64,000 nucleotides of DNA, taken from Hwangdonia seohaensis (GTDB lineage Bacteria > Bacteroidota > Bacteroidia > Flavobacteriales > Flavobacteriaceae). Position 1 is the first letter of the stretch, and each line of letters starts with the position of its first letter. This document shows, in pieces, positions 8,377 through 16,511 of the stretch. Position numbers and translations under genes: made by a program. Where the stretch lies: positions 434,001-498,000 of the forward strand of contig NZ_JAVSCK010000001.1 in NCBI RefSeq assembly GCF_031932625.1, given 5' to 3'. The notes below the pieces were generated by a model. It did not search any database. It saw only the letters and a program-made list of their open reading frames with translations, and was not told the origin of the DNA.

Positions 8377-9749
8377 GGTTTATTGTATTTGAATCCTAGT
8401 TTATCAAGCCCTGATTGAACATCGGGGTTTTTCATAAATAAATCCCATAACATACCCGAACGGTGATTCTCTATCATCACGGGAATTGGTCCTTGGTCGA
8501 TAGCCAGATAACGCGGCAAATACCAATTATGCTCTAAGCTAAAAGCATCGTACGGTCCATATTTTCCTATTAAGGAATCGTGGTCTTTATACATTTTTTT
8601 TAGCATTTGCATACTTTCTTTAGGGGTATAGGGGAACGACGACAAAGCAGCTGTGGGCGCAATAACCCCAAAGTCTTTATCGGGTCTGTGTCCTTTGTAG
8701 CCTTTTACCGAATAGCTTGAGGTTAAACCCCAAAGGCTATCGCCATAACCTTTATAGTTATTAGGGTTATCGATGGCATATTTATAATGGATTTTGGCTT
8801 GGTTCTGGACCAGTTTCCAATAATCGGCGTATTTATCTGAAAGCCCTTTGGGGTTTAATCCCACATACGAATAATGTGCCCAAAACATAGGGCCAACAGG
8901 AGATTTGTCGTGTTCGTAATAATCTAAAACCAAATCTTCGCCGTAAAATTTTTCGTTTGAAACAATATCGCCATGTCGTGCCCATCCTTTATGATAGACC
9001 GAAGGTTTTATAGGATGTGTGGGCGACGATGCTGCCAAAACATACATGATTAAACATTCGTTATAGCCCCCAACAGGGAAATTCATGTCCCAACCAAATT
9101 CTGGAGACCAATGCCAATACAGTACATCTTCACCGTTTTTGGTGTACCAATCCCATTCTACTTCGCGCCAAAGTTTGTCTATTTTGGCAACAAGGGTCTG
9201 TTCTCTTTCGCTGCCATCTTTAAAATATTCGGCTACCGTTAACAAGCCTTGTACTAAAAATGCGGTTTCAACCAAATCGCCGCCATTGTCTTTTTTACTA
9301 AATGCCATTGCTTTACCGGTCTGTCCATCCAACCAATGTGACCACGCACCATGGAAACGGTCTGCTTTATCAAGAAAATCCACTATTTTTTCAAATCTTA
9401 AAAGCGCTTCTTCTTTGGTAATAAAGCCTCGTTTTACACCAACCAATATCGCCATTAGTCCAAAGCCACTCCCTCCGGTTGTAACGGTGTGCTTGGGCGA
9501 TGTTGGGTAAATATCGTCCATATGTAAACGCTCGCGGGCCAAACCTGAAGTGGGTTCTGCGCCTTCCCAAAAATAGTTGAAGGTTTGCTTTTGAATGGAA
9601 TCCAATAAGGCGTCATCATTCAACCAAAGATTGTTGTTTGTAGATGCCTGCTTAATTTCAGCATTTTTGTTATTGTTTTTACAACTAAAGACGAAAAATA
9701 TAATCAATAAAAATAATGGAAAAGAACTCTTATTCTGAAAAAATCTCAT
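8373..9749 (-). CDS. GH144-type beta-1,2-glucanase lipoprotein, first paralogue
   Basis: A 458-residue lipoprotein (lipobox FSC, Cys23) of the Glycoamylase/GH144 family. Conserved stretches shared with its neighbour are TFNYFWEGAEPTSG, HTVTTGGSGFGLM, DNGGDLVETAFLVQG, YWHWSPEFGWDMNF, YDAFSLEHNWY and AIDQGPIPVMIENHRSG. Acidic residues inside DNGGDLVE and E in WSPEFG are the obvious catalytic or binding candidates, but I cannot assign them. The protein is expected to sit in the outer membrane or periplasm and cut the main chain. It starts after a 159-bp gap holding a structured repeat, the only large gap inside the operon core, and ends in a 4-bp overlap with the second GH144 gene. Confidence 0.88.
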   Translation of the reverse strand: MRFFQNKSSFPLFLLIIFFVFSCKNNNKNAEIKQASTNNNLWLNDDALLDSIQKQTFNYFWEGAEPTSGLARERLHMDDIYPTSPKHTVTTGGSGFGLMAILVGVKRGFITKEEALLRFEKIVDFLDKADRFHGAWSHWLDGQTGKAMAFSKKDNGGDLVETAFLVQGLLTVAEYFKDGSEREQTLVAKIDKLWREVEWDWYTKNGEDVLYWHWSPEFGWDMNFPVGGYNECLIMYVLAASSPTHPIKPSVYHKGWARHGDIVSNEKFYGEDLVLDYYEHDKSPVGPMFWAHYSYVGLNPKGLSDKYADYWKLVQNQAKIHYKYAIDNPNNYKGYGDSLWGLTSSYSVKGYKGHRPDKDFGVIAPTAALSSFPYTPKESMQMLKKMYKDHDSLIGKYGPYDAFSLEHNWYLPRYLAIDQGPIPVMIENHRSGMLWDLFMKNPDVQSGLDKLGFKYNKP

Positions 9750-9764
9750 AGGGATATGCTCATT

Positions 9765-9869
9765 AATTTTAGCTGCATTTAGATTCCCGTTTTCACGGGA
9801 ATGACAATTTCAGCGGAAATCTCTTGGCTGATGCCAAGAAAAGTTCTTTTGATAAATGCAGCTAAAAAT
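9765..9869. repeat. Multi-hairpin (cloverleaf-like) element inside the PUL operon
   Basis: An outer inverted repeat of about 17 bp (TTTTAGCTGCATTTA near 9767-9781 against TAAATGCAGCTAAAA at 9853-9867, extended by A/T pairs) encloses small hairpins in series: ATTCCCGT/ACGGGAAT (9783-9802), ATTTC/GAAAT (9807-9820), TCTTGGC/GCCAAGA (9822-9839), plus a weak AAAA/TTTT arm to 9850. Each listed arm has a 4-nt loop. The first arm belongs to a dispersed palindrome family also at 24889 and 37675. It fills most of the gap between the binding-protein gene and the first GH144 gene. It may be a MITE-like insertion or a processing/stability structure in the operon mRNA. It does not read as a tRNA. Confidence 0.7.
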
Positions 9870-9908
9870 TCAACTAAATTAAAAAAAAACTAACTCAAAA
9901 AATTGCTA

Positions 9909-11693
9909 TTAATCAGCCATTATGGCTTGAATTTCTGATTGAGTAAGGGCCTTATTGTAAGTATGCAGTTCGTCTAAAAAGCTTAAATCGGACTTGTGAT
10001 TCCATCCTGTAAAACGAGGTGCTCCGGACATAATGGACATAACATCGCAACCTGTCCAATCTACACCCGTTATATCGCTTTCTTTTGCCACTTCGCCATT
10101 TATATAAACGATGGCTTTGGTTGGTGAAATGGTAAATGCCAAATGCACCCATTCTCCAGTCGCGGGATCGACATCTGCGGCAGTACCACCATCTACCCAT
10201 GTATCAGCAGTTCCATTACCTACATTCAATTTAAAACGTTGCATACCACTAGCATTTTCCCTAAAAAATCTAAATCCGCTTTTTCTGTTATTTTGAGTAT
10301 CTGGGTAACCTGCGTTTTCTGTGTCTTCCGGTCCAATAACCAAAACTCCTGCACGGTCTGGTGTTGCATTGACTTTATACCACATGGTTGCACTAAAGCT
10401 TTCGCCCAACAAGCCTGTGGTTGGAACTGATAAATAAGAATCTGTGGCACCAGCGTAAGCATCGGCACCTTTTCTTGATTCACCAGCAAAACCGGGTGTG
10501 CCAACTATTGTTGCCGCTGCACCAGTTACCCAGTTTTTATTATCGCCATCAAATGGCATATAAACGGTTTCGCCATCGGCTGGAGTATATGGGTTGGTAA
10601 CGCCAATAATGTTTTGAATTTCGCTTTGCGATAAAGCAACATTGAACAAACGCAGTTCATCCATAAAACTTTGATCGGATTTATGATTCCAACCTGTAAA
10701 GCGTGGTGCTCCAGACATGATGGATAAAACATCACAGCCTGTCCAATCAACCGGACTTGATAAAGCACTTTCTCTAACCAGAACTCCGTTTATGTATACA
10801 CGTGCTTCGGTGGCAGATATTGTAAATGCCATATTAACCCATTCACCTTTGGCGGGATCGACATCGGCCGCAGCACCGCCATCTACCCAAGTATCTCCAT
10901 CACCACGACCAACATTAAGTTTAAAGCGTTGGTTACCTCCAGCATTTTCCCTGAAAAACCTAAAGCCGTTTTTTCTGTTATTCTGTACGTCTGGATAATT
11001 AGCATTATCCACATCTGGTGGGCCAATTACCAATACTCCGGCTCTATCCGGTGAGGCATTTACTTTATGCCAAAAAACAGCTGACAATTCCGTACCCAAT
11101 TGTAAAGTACTTGTAGGTAATGTTAAATACGAATCTTCGGCACCTGCATAAGCATTATTACTTGCCAAACCTTCTCCTGCGAAACCTGGATTGCCAACTG
11201 CGGTAGCTTTGGTTACACTAATAAACTCGGTATAATCGCTTTCAAAATCCATGTATAGTACCTCATTTGCAAAAATGGGTACATAAGGCGGCTCTTTTTC
11301 GAAGTTTGCTGTTACGGTAGTAGTTTGCCCACCAAGGTCGGTTGCTACAATTTTAAGTTCATGAACGCCTGTGGTTACATTGTTAAAAGGTACATCGGCC
11401 AAAACACGTCTGTAATCCTTAAAATCGTTCATCGTAGCCACTTGATTGTTATCAATAAGGACATCAATATTAGCGACTTCAATATCATCAGTTACCTCGA
11501 ATTCGATATTTATAGACGCAATGGGTTCGTTTACCTTAATTTTTGTACCGTCAGTTGGGTATTTAAGGTTAATTTGTGGTGCACTGGCATCCGCACCGGG
11601 ATCTACTTCGGTTATTGGATCGATACCATTATCACAAGAATAAACCAGCAGTAAGGACAACAATACAATAAATTTATTTTTAAATGTTTTCAT
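9909..11693 (-). CDS. PUL surface glycan-binding lipoprotein with two LamG-like domains
   Basis: A 594-residue lipoprotein (lipobox YSC, Cys20). After a linker, about residues 38-132 resemble an Ig/cadherin-like domain (APQINLKYPTDG...VATDLGG). Then come two concanavalin/LamG-like domains, about 140-365 and 370-594, so alike that long segments match nearly word for word: DRAGVLVIG, NNRKxGFRFFRENA, FKLNVG, DTWVDGG and SIMSGAPRFTGWNHKSD. The duplication must be fairly recent. Its place directly after SusD is where surface glycan-binding proteins of PULs are normally encoded, so I infer it binds the substrate outside the cell. Binding is an inference; no catalytic motif was seen. Confidence 0.88.
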   Translation of the reverse strand: MKTFKNKFIVLLSLLLVYSCDNGIDPITEVDPGADASAPQINLKYPTDGTKIKVNEPIASINIEFEVTDDIEVANIDVLIDNNQVATMNDFKDYRRVLADVPFNNVTTGVHELKIVATDLGGQTTTVTANFEKEPPYVPIFANEVLYMDFESDYTEFISVTKATAVGNPGFAGEGLASNNAYAGAEDSYLTLPTSTLQLGTELSAVFWHKVNASPDRAGVLVIGPPDVDNANYPDVQNNRKNGFRFFRENAGGNQRFKLNVGRGDGDTWVDGGAAADVDPAKGEWVNMAFTISATEARVYINGVLVRESALSSPVDWTGCDVLSIMSGAPRFTGWNHKSDQSFMDELRLFNVALSQSEIQNIIGVTNPYTPADGETVYMPFDGDNKNWVTGAAATIVGTPGFAGESRKGADAYAGATDSYLSVPTTGLLGESFSATMWYKVNATPDRAGVLVIGPEDTENAGYPDTQNNRKSGFRFFRENASGMQRFKLNVGNGTADTWVDGGTAADVDPATGEWVHLAFTISPTKAIVYINGEVAKESDITGVDWTGCDVMSIMSGAPRFTGWNHKSDLSFLDELHTYNKALTQSEIQAIMAD

Positions 11694-11716
11694 TTTTTTA
11701 AGCTTTTAATTTAGTG

Positions 11717-13273
11717 TTAAATAGATTCCTTCGCTAAGATTGGAAATTGATCTACTTGTCCTTGCGGATAAGGTAAATACGCTTTATCTACTGAAAATGT
11801 TCTGCCATCGTAACTCAATTCGTTATATCTTTCCAATCGAATCATATCGTAATAACGCTTGCCCCATTCCATACCTAGTTCGGCAAACTTTTCATCTAAA
11901 ATATCATCTAAAGTAACGTTTGGTAACGCTGTTAAACCAGCTCTATCCCTAACTAGATTAACCGCTTGAGTGGCCGTTAAACCTGTTCCGCTGGCACCTT
12001 GGGCAATGGCCTCGGCGTGCATTAACAATATTTCGGCATAGCGAATAATATTGTAGTTTTTATTACTACCGTAAGCCGTTCTGCCAGGAATTAATTGATT
12101 TGATGGTAAATAATGTTTTCCGCTGGCAAATAATGCACGGGCATAATCGTTAATTACATCGCCGTCTCTTGTCGTGTTTGAAATCCAAGCTGGTAACACG
12201 GCGTAGGTAGGATCGGTTTGAATTTCAGCTATACCTCTATCGGTAAACAGTACACTGGTTTCCAAACGAACCGTTTCGCCACGATCTAACATAAACTTAA
12301 TAAATTTCATGCTTGGTTCGTAAAAACCCCAACCGCTGCTGGCACCAACCACTGCGGGCGTCCATCCTTGAGGGCCATAAGGCGCATATAAATGACCTTC
12401 TCTGTCGCCTTCACCTTGGTTGAAATCGGAATATTGTAAATCCAAAATGCTTTCGTTGCTTAGTTTTCCCGGGGTTTTAAATAGTTCGTAAAAATCGGAA
12501 AACAGACTAAACTTGCCGGAATTTATTATTTGGCTCGTAGCATCGGCCACTGCTTGATAGTTTTTTAACTCCTGATTTGCTAAAGCTTTTATTGCCAAAG
12601 CGGTGTACTTGGTAACGCCTCCGGGTAAATCGGTGCGCTCGTTTGGACGCATATCCGGTAAAAGCGGAATCGCCTCGTCCATTTGGTCAGAGATATGTTG
12701 CATAACCTGGGCCTTGGTTGGCACTTCGGTAACATCTAAAAGTTCACCCGTATCAGAAGATTGCGGAATAAACACATCGCCCCAAACCCGCGAAATATCG
12801 AAAAGCATAATAGCCCTAAGCACTTTGGCTTCGGCAATGTATTGGTTCCCTAAAGCAATTCCTGCGTCATCAGCAAACTCTTGGTATCTTGCTATTTGCT
12901 CCATACCGGTGTGTGCCGAAATAACATCGACATAAACATTTTCCCATAAGGAGTTATACATCCAGTAATCTTTGTTGTAATTAAAAAGATCGGTTTCTGC
13001 AAAATCTTGTTGATCGCCCAAACCGCCTGCATTAACATCGTCTCCCCTTACCGAAATTAACAACGGTTGTTCCCATCCTCGGGATTGAAATGCTGCATAG
13101 ACACCAACAAGAGATAGTTGCATGTCTTCGGTTTTTGTAAAATCTGTTGCGCCCGCAAAATTGTTGTTTTCTTGTGGTAAATCTAACTTTTCCGAACACC
13201 CAAGCGTAGCCAATATCAATAAAATCATTGTTATAGCAAACTTGGTCGTTTTTATTATAAATAGTTTTTTCAT
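11717..13273 (-). CDS. SusD/RagB family outer-membrane nutrient-binding lipoprotein
   Basis: A 518-residue SusD homologue with lipobox LGC (Cys26). The N-terminal SusD-like part (TEDMQLSLVGVYAAFQSRGW, ENVYVDVISAHTGMEQI) and the C-terminal RagB part (NYNIIRYAEILLMHAEAIAQ, AVNLVRDRAGL, DILDEKFAELGMEWGKRYYDMIRL) are both complete. SusD proteins sit as a lid on the SusC channel and bind glycan for import. The start lies 5 bp after the susC stop, which is the usual tight pairing. Because SusD substrate specificity cannot be read from sequence, the glycan is inferred from the enzymes downstream. Confidence 0.96.
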   Translation of the reverse strand: MKKLFIIKTTKFAITMILLILATLGCSEKLDLPQENNNFAGATDFTKTEDMQLSLVGVYAAFQSRGWEQPLLISVRGDDVNAGGLGDQQDFAETDLFNYNKDYWMYNSLWENVYVDVISAHTGMEQIARYQEFADDAGIALGNQYIAEAKVLRAIMLFDISRVWGDVFIPQSSDTGELLDVTEVPTKAQVMQHISDQMDEAIPLLPDMRPNERTDLPGGVTKYTALAIKALANQELKNYQAVADATSQIINSGKFSLFSDFYELFKTPGKLSNESILDLQYSDFNQGEGDREGHLYAPYGPQGWTPAVVGASSGWGFYEPSMKFIKFMLDRGETVRLETSVLFTDRGIAEIQTDPTYAVLPAWISNTTRDGDVINDYARALFASGKHYLPSNQLIPGRTAYGSNKNYNIIRYAEILLMHAEAIAQGASGTGLTATQAVNLVRDRAGLTALPNVTLDDILDEKFAELGMEWGKRYYDMIRLERYNELSYDGRTFSVDKAYLPYPQGQVDQFPILAKESI

Positions 13274-13278
13274 AGCTT

Positions 13279-16200
13279 TTAAATTTTAATGTTAACTCCC
13301 ATTGTGTAGATAGCAGGAACTGGGTATGTTTGATTATCTACACCGTTTGACACTTCCGGATTAAATCCGTTGTAATTGAAAATGGTTAACGGTTTTTCTG
13401 CCGTTAAAAAAATTCTGACTTGAGGCATACTTTCATTATTCCTGTTTTTGTTTATGGTATAGCCTAAGGTAATGTTTTGCAATCTGAAATAATCACCATC
13501 TTCAACATAGTAATCGTTTAAGCGCTGGTTCCATCCTTTTCTAACCGCTGCCGATGATGGATAAGAGTTTGTAGTGCCCTCTCCATGCCAACGATTTATT
13601 GCAAAATCGCGGTCCCAGTTGGTATCACTTGTAAAAATGACTTCTAATCGTTTGCGGTTTAAAATTTTGTTTCCGCCCTGTCCTGTTCCTGTTAAGGTGA
13701 AATCGAAATTTTTGTAATTAAAGCCTAAGCTAAACCCATACGAGTATGTTGGCAAATAAGACCCCAACACGACTCTATCATCGTCATCAATAGTGTCTGG
13801 ATCACCGCCGTTTTCTTTATACCTAAAATCTCCAGGTACGAGCCCATTAGCTACTGCAACAGGGTCAGATTGAATTTCGGCATTGTTTTGATAAATGCCA
13901 TCAACTTCGCGACCAAAGAATGCAAATATGGGTTCGCCCACAATAGAGCGTTGTCTAAATTCCGCAGAACCAGCATCTAAATGCGGTTGTCCGCTTAAGT
14001 TTAAAACTTCATTTTTTAAGGTTGAAAAATTCCCGCCAATGTTATAACTAAAATCGTCAGAAACACGTTTGCTCCAATTGAGTGAAACCTCTAATCCTGA
14101 GTTTCTTATCTCACCTACGTTTTGCAAAGTTACTCCGGGTACTAAAGGCCTTTCAACGGGTATCACAGCATCTTCGGTATCCCTGATATAATAATCGGCT
14201 TCAATGGAAAGGTTATCATCCAATAAACGCGCTGTTAAGCCCACATTGATTTCTTCGGTAACTTCCCATTTTAATGCGGAAAAATCACTGCTCGTTAATA
14301 GTCCGCTAAACAAGGTATCGCCAAGAGCGGTGGTTACCACAGAACTGGTGATAGCCCCAGATTGAGAAGGTACTTTGTCGTTACCCAATTTCCCCCAGCT
14401 ACCACGTAGTTTTAAGAAACTCAGTACGCCATTCTCTTTCATGAAACCTTCTTGGGAAACTACCCAACCTAATCCTACAGTTGGAAAGTAGCCCCATTTT
14501 TCGATGTATTTTCTAACACCATCCGCTCTAAAAGTACCGTAAAGTATATATTTATCGTCATAACTATAAGACACTCTTCCGAAGTAAGACAGCCCATATT
14601 CTCTCGAACCACCATCACCAACACTTGATTCTACTATGGTTTGTGCCTGATCCAAGTAATATGCTTCATCACCGGTTAAAGGGAAATTAAGCCCTGTAGC
14701 GCCTATAGATTGAAAAGATTCGTCTCTAAATGAAGCACCGGCTAAAACAGTTACATCATGTTTATCAAAAATTTGATTGTAAGTTAAAGTATTATCCCAT
14801 ATTTGATTTGAGATGGTAGTATTTGATTTCCTTAAAGTGGCATCGTCTCTTTTAAAATTATTACCAATAAAATATGGTAAATCAACATTCCTGGATTCTA
14901 AGGATTCGAAATTATGATTGTATGCTGTTTTAAACGTTAATTTTTCTGGAATTAAACTAATTTCAGCATAAAAATTAGCGAGTACGTTTCTAATTTTAGT
15001 TCTGTTTTCGCTAAGATCCATCAATGGGAATGGGTTTTGACCACCTCGGTAACCTAAATCTTGTGCATTTGCATAATTCTTTGGAAACACATTAGGATCG
15101 TTAAGTAAATTAGGATCGAGAACGGGCATTATGGGAACGGCAAAATAAGCGGTTCTCCACGCCGAATTTTCGCCATCGTATCGAGTGGCATTACTCAATA
15201 CGGTATTGGCTCCAATTTTTAGCCAATCGTTAGCTTTAAACTCAATTTTGCTTCTTAAATTAAAACGGTCGTATTCGTTTTTCATTTTTAGAATACCTTC
15301 CTGTCCGAAATAATTTGCTCCAACAGAATATTTTACATTATCAGCACCACCGGTAACACCAATGCTATGGCTTTGAATAAGGCCTAATCTGATAATTTTA
15401 TCATACCAATCGGTATTTACATCGGGAATATTTGGGTTGACTCTACTACGCCCATAGCGTTGCATGGCATTTAAAATGAATTGCGCATCGGGAGCAGAAC
15501 CGGACTCTAAAGCCAAAGTTGTAAACTGTTCTGCATTGGCAACCTTTAGGACGTTTTGGGCCACTTGATAACCCGAATACCCATCGTAAGTGATTTCAGC
15601 CTTTTTATTAAATCCTCCGGATTTAGTTTCAATTAAAACCACACCATTAGCGGCACGAACACCGTAAATTGCTGAAGCCGATGCATCTTTTAAAACCGAA
15701 ATGGATGCAATATCCGAAGTGTTTAAAAAATCGATGTTATTAAAAAACATACCATCAACCACAAATAAAGGATTTGATGCACCTCCTAAATAAGAGCCAA
15801 TACCGCGCACCCTAATAGTTGGTCCTTGCCCGGGCGAACCGTTGCTTACAATTTGTAATCCAGGAACCTTACCTTGCATGGCCTGCATCGCAGATCCTGT
15901 TGGTACTGTTGCTAGTTCTTCTGCTTTAATTGTAGTAATTGCAGAAGTAAGATCTTTTGATTTCATCTGCCCGTAACCAATAACAACGACTTCGTCAAGC
16001 GAAGCAATATCTGGTTCTAGCGAAATATTTACCGTTGTTTGGGTTAGGATAGTTACAGATTGTGGTTTAAAACCAAGGAAGCTGAACTCTAAAACTTCGC
16101 CGCTTTGTACCTTAATAGAATAATTACCATCAAAATCTGTACTTACACCTCTACTTGTACCTTTTACTATTACGCTTACACCTGGCACGGGTATATTGTC

Positions 16201-16296
16201 TTCGGCACTTACTACGGTACCGTTAACTAATATTTCTTGTGCAAAAGCATGAACTGAAAATAGAAAAATTAGTAATAAAGTAAATCTTGTTTTCAT
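13279..16296 (-). CDS. SusC/RagA family TonB-linked outer-membrane transporter
   Basis: A 1005-residue TonB-dependent receptor. Residues 1-19 are a Sec signal (SVHAFAQ). About 22-97 is the carboxypeptidase-regulatory-like domain typical of SusC (VNGTVVSAEDNIPVPGVSVIVKG). The plug follows, with TonB-box-like DEVVVIGYG at about 101-109, then PGQGPTIRVRGIGS and SISVLKDASASAIYGVRAANGVVLIETK. The rest is the 22-strand barrel, ending in an aromatic-poor YTMGVNIKI. No extra N-terminal anti-sigma-interacting domain is present, which fits control by the separate membrane regulator upstream rather than by an ECF sigma factor. First gene of the operon. Confidence 0.97.
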   Translation of the reverse strand: MKTRFTLLLIFLFSVHAFAQEILVNGTVVSAEDNIPVPGVSVIVKGTSRGVSTDFDGNYSIKVQSGEVLEFSFLGFKPQSVTILTQTTVNISLEPDIASLDEVVVIGYGQMKSKDLTSAITTIKAEELATVPTGSAMQAMQGKVPGLQIVSNGSPGQGPTIRVRGIGSYLGGASNPLFVVDGMFFNNIDFLNTSDIASISVLKDASASAIYGVRAANGVVLIETKSGGFNKKAEITYDGYSGYQVAQNVLKVANAEQFTTLALESGSAPDAQFILNAMQRYGRSRVNPNIPDVNTDWYDKIIRLGLIQSHSIGVTGGADNVKYSVGANYFGQEGILKMKNEYDRFNLRSKIEFKANDWLKIGANTVLSNATRYDGENSAWRTAYFAVPIMPVLDPNLLNDPNVFPKNYANAQDLGYRGGQNPFPLMDLSENRTKIRNVLANFYAEISLIPEKLTFKTAYNHNFESLESRNVDLPYFIGNNFKRDDATLRKSNTTISNQIWDNTLTYNQIFDKHDVTVLAGASFRDESFQSIGATGLNFPLTGDEAYYLDQAQTIVESSVGDGGSREYGLSYFGRVSYSYDDKYILYGTFRADGVRKYIEKWGYFPTVGLGWVVSQEGFMKENGVLSFLKLRGSWGKLGNDKVPSQSGAITSSVVTTALGDTLFSGLLTSSDFSALKWEVTEEINVGLTARLLDDNLSIEADYYIRDTEDAVIPVERPLVPGVTLQNVGEIRNSGLEVSLNWSKRVSDDFSYNIGGNFSTLKNEVLNLSGQPHLDAGSAEFRQRSIVGEPIFAFFGREVDGIYQNNAEIQSDPVAVANGLVPGDFRYKENGGDPDTIDDDDRVVLGSYLPTYSYGFSLGFNYKNFDFTLTGTGQGGNKILNRKRLEVIFTSDTNWDRDFAINRWHGEGTTNSYPSSAAVRKGWNQRLNDYYVEDGDYFRLQNITLGYTINKNRNNESMPQVRIFLTAEKPLTIFNYNGFNPEVSNGVDNQTYPVPAIYTMGVNIKI

Positions 16297-16323
16297 ATAG
16301 TTTGTTTTGAATGTTAGTTTCTA

Positions 16324-16354
16324 CTAAATTATAAACTATATGAGCGCAATTCAA
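16324..16354 (-). promoter_or_regulatory. Possible susC promoter (TTG-N20-TAATTTAG)
   Basis: On the minus strand TTG at 16352-16354 is followed after 20 bp by TAATTTAG (16324-16331), one mismatch from the Bacteroidota -7 box TAnnTTTG. This would start transcription roughly 20 nt before the susC ATG at 16296. The match is imperfect and was chosen partly for its position. Confidence 0.3.
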
Positions 16355-16374
16355 AAAATGGCTTACACAAAAAA

Positions 16375-16484
16375 TACGTCATAAATCCACAAAATAACAA
16401 AAAACGCTTATTGACGTATGATATGATGAATGACTTTAACTAATTATAAAGGGTTTAAATGCTAAATGACGTAGTATTGACGTA
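16375..16484. promoter_or_regulatory. Cluster of four TGACGTA heptamers: candidate PUL operator
   Basis: TGACGTA occurs on the plus strand at 16412-16418, 16467-16473 and 16478-16484, and inverted (TACGTCA) at 16375-16381. The last two are 11 bp apart, one helical turn, the arrangement expected for a dimeric HTH protein. The cluster fills the 215-bp gap between the regulator gene and susC, some 80-190 bp before the susC start. I infer that it is the binding region of the neighbouring LuxR-type regulator. Single copies elsewhere in the window (for example 50348) show the heptamer alone is not specific. Confidence 0.5.
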
Positions 16485-16511
16485 GCGAATAGAGAGGTGT
16501 TAAACCGTGCC

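Noticed and set aside
9765..9869. Possible tRNA or tmRNA
   Set aside because: The cloverleaf-like shape lacks an acceptor CCA end, a T-loop TTC and a 7-nt anticodon loop; loops are all 4 nt.
13279..16296. SusC with sigma/anti-sigma signalling domain
   Set aside because: The N-terminus goes from the carboxypeptidase-like domain straight into the plug; no STN domain and no FecI/FecR genes nearby.
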